Part shown: piece by piece, positions 58,321 through 64,000 of the stretch | Layout of the letters: the number at the start of each line of letters is the position of its first letter | How positions within the stretch are numbered: position 1 is the stretch's first letter | From: Gnetum montanum | Taxonomy: Eukaryota; Streptophyta; Gnetopsida; Gnetales; Gnetaceae | Length of the DNA stretch: 64,000 nucleotides | Direction of reading: 5' to 3' | NCBI GenBank assembly: GCA_015680685.1 | Contig: MNCI01011145.1 | Span: 239,284-303,283 of the forward strand | Notes under the pieces: model-generated | What the model saw: only the letters and a program-made list of their open reading frames with translations | What the model was told of the DNA's origin: nothing | Databases searched by the model: none | Translations under genes and position numbers: made by a program

Positions 58321-59640
58321 TTGATAAACCCCTCTTTGCTAGAGCAATTAATGACCAAGTGCTCATAGAATCAAAATGATATGATGCCATTCTCACTTAT
58401 CTTCTCACTCAAGAGATGCCACAAGATCTGGATCATAGGAAGAAAAAATAGTTTCTTCATTAGGCGAAGCACTTTATGGAAATTAACAAACACCTTTACA
58501 AGGTATGCGTTGATGGCCTGGTTCGTTGGTGTGTCCCTAATTTTGATGAACTACACATTCTCTAAGATGCTCATGAGGTCCCTTTTGGAGGCCACTATAA
58601 AGGGAGATGCACAACCATTAAAATCCTGATGATGAGGTATTATTGGCCAATAATCTTTAGGGATGCCCACCAATTTGTCCAATCTTGTGAATGCTATCAA
58701 CGAGATGATGGGATAATTGTGTGAATGAAGGAACCTCAATAGTGGATTCAATGACTAGAACCCTTCGACATATGGGGCATAGACCTCATGGGTTTTATCA
58801 CATTCATGTTCAATGGAAAGGCATACATTATCATTGTCATTGACTACTATACTAAATGGGTAGAAGAAACAACCGTTGTCGATTATACATCATCCACTGT
58901 TGCTCAATTTTTTCAACAACACATTGTAAATAGGTTTGGGATGCCATGTGCACTGATTTCTTACAATGGAACCCATTTTATAGGCACCACTTTTCGCAAG
59001 CTCATGCAACACTTGGAGGTTGAACATAAATTAACAACACCTTGCCACCCCCAAGGTAATGGTCAAGCAGAGGTTACTAATAGGGAGATTACAAAGATCT
59101 TAATGAAAACTATTAGCAAATATCCAAGAGATTGAAGCACAAAACTTAATAATGTCCTCTAGGACTACCACTCAACATAGAAACTTCCTATAGGCTACTT
59201 TCCTTATGAGCTAGTGTACGGAAAACTACCAACACTTCATATTCAATCCAAACTCCATACACTTTCAACAGCCTGTGACCTAGATCTTGACCTGAGTCTA
59301 GCATAAAGAGAATGATTAATCAAAATTAACATGCTAGATGAAAATTGATTAGTGGCCTTGATCTTGAATGAAGTGCACAACACATTTAGCAAGTAACAAC
59401 ATGACCTAAGAATAAGGAAAGTCAAATTTCAACATAGAGATAAGGTCCTCTACTGGAACCCCACACATGTTCCATAATGAACTAAATTTCAAACATTGTG
59501 GGAGGGGCCTTATATAAGTGATGAAACCTTTCCTTCCAGGGCCATGATAATTTACAAAAATAATAGCCCAAATAAGAAATAGTTGGTTAATATTCAACAA
59601 ATAAAACCTTTCGATAAGCATAACCAAGCTAGTGCAATGA
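58321..59640 (+). pseudogene. pol: Element E integrase
   Basis: The zinc module is damaged (last Cys replaced: SCECYQRDD). The core stretch 58788-59135 keeps the first Asp (VIDYYTKW) and the Glu (NGQAEVTNRE) but has Tyr at the second Asp (ISYNGTHF). The C-terminal part runs to about 59620. Its lesions are complementary to those of A and C, which lack the first Asp. Confidence 0.8.
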
Positions 59641-60440
59641 ATACCTCATTGGATGGACAACCTCGCTCAATCTTTTGAATCTCCTCCTTCCAACTTAGTC
59701 GTGGGAGAGATGTTCATCCATGCTAGTCATTTACGTTGCTCCTTAGTTTTTCTATTTCTTGGTTTACACATTTCTATTTTATACTTTGTTTATTTTACAC
59801 CTTTTTATGATTTTTTCTATTTTACACCATTTTTTATTTTGCACCATCATTAGTACATTTGATTTTTCTTGAATATTTTACAATTTCTTGTATAATTTCC
59901 TTTGTTTTGGTTGTGATTATCTAGAATTTCTACTAATAAAGTGCTTTGTGCTAATAGGGCACAATGGTGTTGTAGCTGTTGTTAATGTGGTTTGTACTTA
60001 TTATTTTTGATTGCTAATGTCTAGTTTCTATTTTTGAATTTTGGTACCAATAATGAAGACATGGTTTCTTTTTCATGGAATAAGCAGTGAGTCCATGACA
60101 TCCACCCATCCACAAACTCTATCGTTTCCCTTATTTTGGAAGTATGAGGTTCTTTTTCATTAAGTAAAACTTTAACAAACTTGTAACCTTGGTAATTTCC
60201 AGACTTGGAAATGATTCAAAGGTTTAAATAGGGTGTAACTTTAAAGGGACTTAATACTCTACGCACCCTTCTACTTACTTGGGTGCATGAGCATTTTCAT
60301 GGATTTCTTATTGTTCTATGTTGACTAATAATAAGAAGTTGAATAAATCTTTGCATGGTGTGGTTCTTGTTCCCTAAAGAAAAAGAAAAAAATGATGAAA
60401 AAAATAAAAATAAAAATAATATAAAAAATGATGATGAGAA
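59641..60440 (+). mobile_element. Element E 3' noncoding region, part 1
   Basis: Collinear with 25546-26270 in A: a polypurine-like AGTCGTGGGAG at 59697-59707, TTTTACACC-type repeats, and an A-rich stretch before the solo LTR. GAGAA at 60436-60440 is the left target duplication. Confidence 0.75.
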
Positions 60441-61992
60441 TGAAACACGACTAATTTCAGCCTAACACTTTGAAATGAGAATGACTCAAGCCCTTTCAAG
60501 CATTCGGGAGGAAAAATTTGACTAAGACATGGAACTCATGATGTCAAGTTAGCTTGCCCTTGATGTGAGCAACTCCAAATGGTGTCAGAATCAAGTCAAA
60601 GGTGGCTCAATATGAGGGTGCAAGGCATTCTCATGGGTCACTTTTGTGCCTAGTTCAAAGTGTCAGCGTTCAGGATTCAAATTTCAGGTCAAAAAGTGCA
60701 AATTTTCACACTCACTTTGTCATTCACACTGAGGTCACACTGCCAGCATGAGTGTAGTGTGAGTAACTTTCAGAGCCAAAAACTGAGTCAAAATGATTTG
60801 GTTTCCAAGGTGCAAGTCATCCTTGGGGCTCATTATTGACAACTTCAGATTTCAGGCTCTAGAGTTCCAGATTTCAAGTCCAAAAATTGCAAGTTTTTGT
60901 AGCTCACATTGTGGTCATGCTGCACTCATGCTGGCAGCATGAGTCCAACGTGAGCTGCCAAAAGTGGCTCAAAACAAGGCACTTTTAGGCTCAATTTGTC
61001 AATCATAGTCAGAAAATCCTTACACTTCAAGAATCAAGCTTAAAAAATCAAAATTTGGTAAAAGATCTGTCATTCTAGCTCACTCACATTGAAGTCACGT
61101 TGGTAGCATGAGTGCAGCATGAGTGTAGTGTGCGCATGCTGAGGACATGCTAAGACAAAATCAACTCATGCTAGAAGTTCTAGTTAGGCGAAGATATAAT
61201 GCAGTTACGCTCATGGAAGCACTTACGCTCTGAATTGTATGTGCTTCCATGAGAGTAAGCTAGCTTGAGTAAGCTAACACACGCTGTAAGATATAATGCA
61301 CCTAGTCAAAACGTAGTTTGCCCATGCAAGTCCAACTCACACACGACTATCCATTAGACACGTGTCACTAAATCTATTTTCCTTTCATCTCTCAACCGTT
61401 GATTCAATTCATAAATTCTGTGCTCAAACCCGACCAAACCCTATAAATACCATGTTAATTCACATCAAAAGGGTTGGGAATTTTGAAGGTTGATGGCTTA
61501 GGAAACTCAGACCAACAATCCTTGGGCGCTCAGGCACACTTGACTCCTAGCATCCAAACACTCCTGAAACACATCACATCACCCCAAGGCTTGGCACTTG
61601 ACCTGCCATCCACACGTGTAGCTATGCTTTGACTGGTGCACATCTTTTCTGAGTAATACAATACAGTTCATTTTGCCAGCCATTATATTGTTTGCTCTAT
61701 TTTACGTTCAGTTTACATTTTGTTTGCAATACTAGTTCTGCATACATTTCTGTTTACACTTCATGCACACTGTTTACGTTTTAAAACATTAGTTACAATA
61801 ACCCTAGCACAAGCCATAGTTTACGCTTGAGGAAGTCCTTGGTTGATTTGTGTGCAGACCACCAAGGCACTCTACCTTCATTTTCTTTTCTAGCTTGTCC
61901 TCGGGCGAAGGCAGGGTCAGCTGTGTCTTCCTAACGATCTTTTGATGTTTGTTTTCCCTTCCAGCTTTACACCGACGATTTAGGTTAGTATA
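60441..61992 (+). repeat. Solo LTR, Tat-type (B-related), second copy in element E
   Basis: Starts TGAAACACG and ends ACCGACGATTTAGGTTAGTATA (final CA decayed to TA), 1552 bp. It is flanked by perfect GAGAA duplications (60436-60440, 61993-61997). Its modules carry a different word, CATGCTGGCAGCATGAG-like (60707-61140). A cluster of GTTTACATT-type words lies at 61690-61800, as in the B LTR. Confidence 0.9.
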
Positions 61993-61997
61993 GAGAA

Positions 61998-63090
61998 TTG
62001 AAAGAACACTCTTTTAATAGAATAACAAGCTACAAGCACTAGTTATGGGGTGAGAAAGACATGTTAGCCATGTTTGAAGGTTTCCTCTAACTAAGGTCCT
62101 TTCTCACTTTTTGCTTCTCTTTTCTTCTCTATAAGGAATGATGATTGATCTATGGGAGCACTCTTGTGTCTCAAGGTGGTGAACTAATCTTGGAGTGATG
62201 ATGTGGAGCCACTGAACATGGTTGGTTTTGGTCTGGATTAAGGATGAATTTTATTAGGTCATTTAACCACAAAATTCATAAGGGACTTCATGTGACATTA
62301 ATTGGGAACTCATTCTAATTTCTCTCTTATCCATCTATGCTCTCCATGACTCACCTCATTGCTGGTGTCCATGTCCTTGTTTGATGTCTTGGTTTGACAT
62401 GCCTAAATTCTTAGGTAGATTCTTCTAGGTTTTTGTCCTTAACTTTCATAACCATTAACCAGCTATGGGGCCCATGAACTCCTTAGATTAAGGTTATGCA
62501 AGGGAAACATAGGCATGTGCTTGCTATGGGGAGGATCCACTTGCATATCTCTTAGTTGGATTAGTTAAGTGTCTCATCCTTATATATTCTTGTAATCCAA
62601 ACCTTCATACGCCCCATTCAATGCATCCAACTGTGCACTTGTTAAGGAAATTTCTTAAATGAACACATTCTCCACTAAAATTTTTAATTTTTGAGCTTTC
62701 AACAATCCTCTTCGACAATTTCATCAAATTCTTGGCTTGTTTGAAACACCATGGACCCCCTTTCATTAGAAAACTCCATGTATTTTTTGAGAAATTTGAG
62801 TTGGAAAATTTTGTTTACACCCTTCATAAATGGGTACTCGTTGACATACCTCCTATGTATACAAGACCTTGTATATGGGACCTAGTCAACACAGTATAAA
62901 AATAGTATATATATATATATGTATCCACACTTCAAATTTTTCACATTTCCTTTCAAACGCTAGAGGGGTTTTGTAGTTTTCAGAGCCTAGAACCTTCTAG
63001 AAGCCATATCTTCCTAACCATTTGTGTAGATCACTCTATTTTTGAACCCTATAGCTAATGGAGGTAAGCTCTTAGTTGTGAGGGCTAAAA
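61998..63090 (+). mobile_element. Element E 3' noncoding region, part 2
   Basis: Collinear with A's 3' region up to about 62640 (CTACAAGCACTAGTTATGG, then GGGGAGGATCCACT). About 365 extra bases (62640 to about 63045) have no counterpart in A or C. They include a TATA-rich (AT)n stretch near 62910. The match resumes at CCTATAGCTAATGGAGG with a decayed polypurine-like motif at 63074-63084. The extra segment may be a small insertion; its ends are not resolved. Confidence 0.6.
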
Positions 63091-64000
63091 ATGTGAAGTT
63101 TGTTATAGAAATGTTTTTTGAATGTTTCTAAATCCCACAAAGGTTTAATAGAGAAACCAACATGAAAACATCAAATTACAAAAGTTGAACACTTCCAACT
63201 AGCTTTGGTAATAGTTTGAACTTAAAAATAAATAAAATAATTAATCTATCATAGTATAACCTTATCCTAAGTGTAATTGATTGATGAGATAAGGTATCAA
63301 AACATTATAAGTTACACATTATATATACTAATCCTTGAATGTGTTGTGGCCATAGATGGCACCAAAGGGGAAGCACACATAAGAAGGAGGACCATTACAA
63401 CCATGGGATAAATGACCATGAATAAGAAGGGGCCCAAGAAGAACAAGTAGCAACCCATGCTACAAGACCTCTTAGTGATGAGCCCAAAGTAGAATCTATC
63501 CATTAGATTCCAAAACAAATAGTAGCGATAGAGCAATCCCACTGGGATGAGGCACTAGCTCCATAAGCAAACCTTGAGGTGACATTGACAAAAGCTTGCC
63601 TCAAGCAAATCAAATCAAAGGAGGTTCAGAAAATGGTGCTTAAAGTGTTGACGTTTGGCTCTTTCTTGGAGCAAGCACCTCAATAAGTATAAGATCAACA
63701 AAAGACCTCTTCCATGTGTCCCATCATCACTTCTAGTGGAAAGTGGTACATGGGAGAGATGTTCTTATTCTAGAATAACAGGTAGGCCAATTCAAGGGTC
63801 AATATCAAGAACATTTTAGTGTCTTACTTGGTGTAGGCCATTTCAGAGACACTTGGGTTATTAGAAACTAGGAAAAATCCTATTGAGATTTCAATATAGA
63901 TAGACCCCAACATCAAGAAAGAATGAATATAGCAGTGTTATGGTATGAATCATAAGGAGTTTGGTGCACTCACACTAGCAAAGAGAATCTACTACAAGAT
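63091..64000. other. Right edge, unassigned
   Basis: No LTR, gag, pol or host gene is recognised. From about 63345 the plus strand has short readable stretches with stops (for example MAPKGEAHIRRR), which could be a decayed gene of another retroelement. This is a guess without a domain match. Confidence 0.3.

Larger units (their letters stand above)
50722..63100 (+). mobile_element. Element E: Athila-like retrotransposon with two solo-LTR insertions
   Basis: E has its 5' LTR at 50722-51586, a tRNA-Asp-type primer site, gag, protease, a partly deleted RT, RNase H, integrase and a 3' noncoding region traceable to about 63090. Its own 3' LTR was not found in the window. It is interrupted by Tat-type solo LTRs at 54138-56300 and 60441-61992, both with perfect 5-bp target duplications. 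Stops and shifts are denser than in A, so it is old. Confidence 0.8.

Noticed and set aside
63283-63289. TGATGAG as a possible start of the missing 3' LTR of E
   Set aside because: No polypurine tract precedes it, and what follows does not resemble any LTR here.

Overview
The window is repeat-dominated nuclear DNA of a land plant, most likely a seed plant with a large, slowly purged genome. The evidence is several Ty3/gypsy LTR retrotransposons of the two plant-specific non-chromodomain lineages (Athila-like, with tRNA-Asp-type primer sites, and Tat-like, with a second RNase H), a GT-AG split fragment of a plant VPS26 gene, and no bacterial-style gene packing. I cannot name the species.

Layout. 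1-1134 is the 3' end and 3' LTR of an Athila-like element (F) that continues off the left edge. 1135-10232 is AT-rich, mostly non-repetitive host DNA with a tRNA-derived remnant (about 1482-1580, minus), two minus-strand VPS26 exons (3882-4123) and a 234-bp tandem duplication (5735-6200). From 10233 on there is a Russian-doll nest: element D (10233-51586, gag only) is interrupted in gag by element C (11331-49160, target duplication CACCT); C is interrupted after its integrase by element A (18388-46371, target duplication ATGGA); A is interrupted in its 3' noncoding region by the Tat-like element B (26989-44878, target duplication CAGGG/CGGGG). A fifth Athila-like element, E, starts at the LTR it shares with D (50722-51586) and carries two solo Tat-type LTRs, at 54138-56300 (target duplication CTACA) and 60441-61992 (target duplication GAGAA). 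The right edge (about 62640-64000) is largely unassigned.

All gag-pol genes are dead. They carry many nonsense codons, mostly explained by C-to-T or G-to-A change, plus a few frameshifts and, in D and E, large deletions. Their order is still readable: Athila-like gag (zinc knuckle), protease, RT, RNase H, integrase, then a long 3' noncoding region; Tat-like B has a repeat-rich leader, gag-protease, a 4.4-kb non-coding interval, then RT, RNase H, archaeal-type RNase H and integrase.

The most interesting signals are not genes. (1) Short stem-loops in the Athila-like LTRs keep pairing through compensatory base changes. (2) A 38-nt-loop hairpin is shared by diverged LTRs. (3) The Tat-type LTRs are built of roughly 180-bp modules with a conserved frame and an LTR-specific repeated word. 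(4) A polypurine-tract motif is repeated three times at fixed places in each Athila-like 3' region. (5) A unique-looking island sits inside element B.
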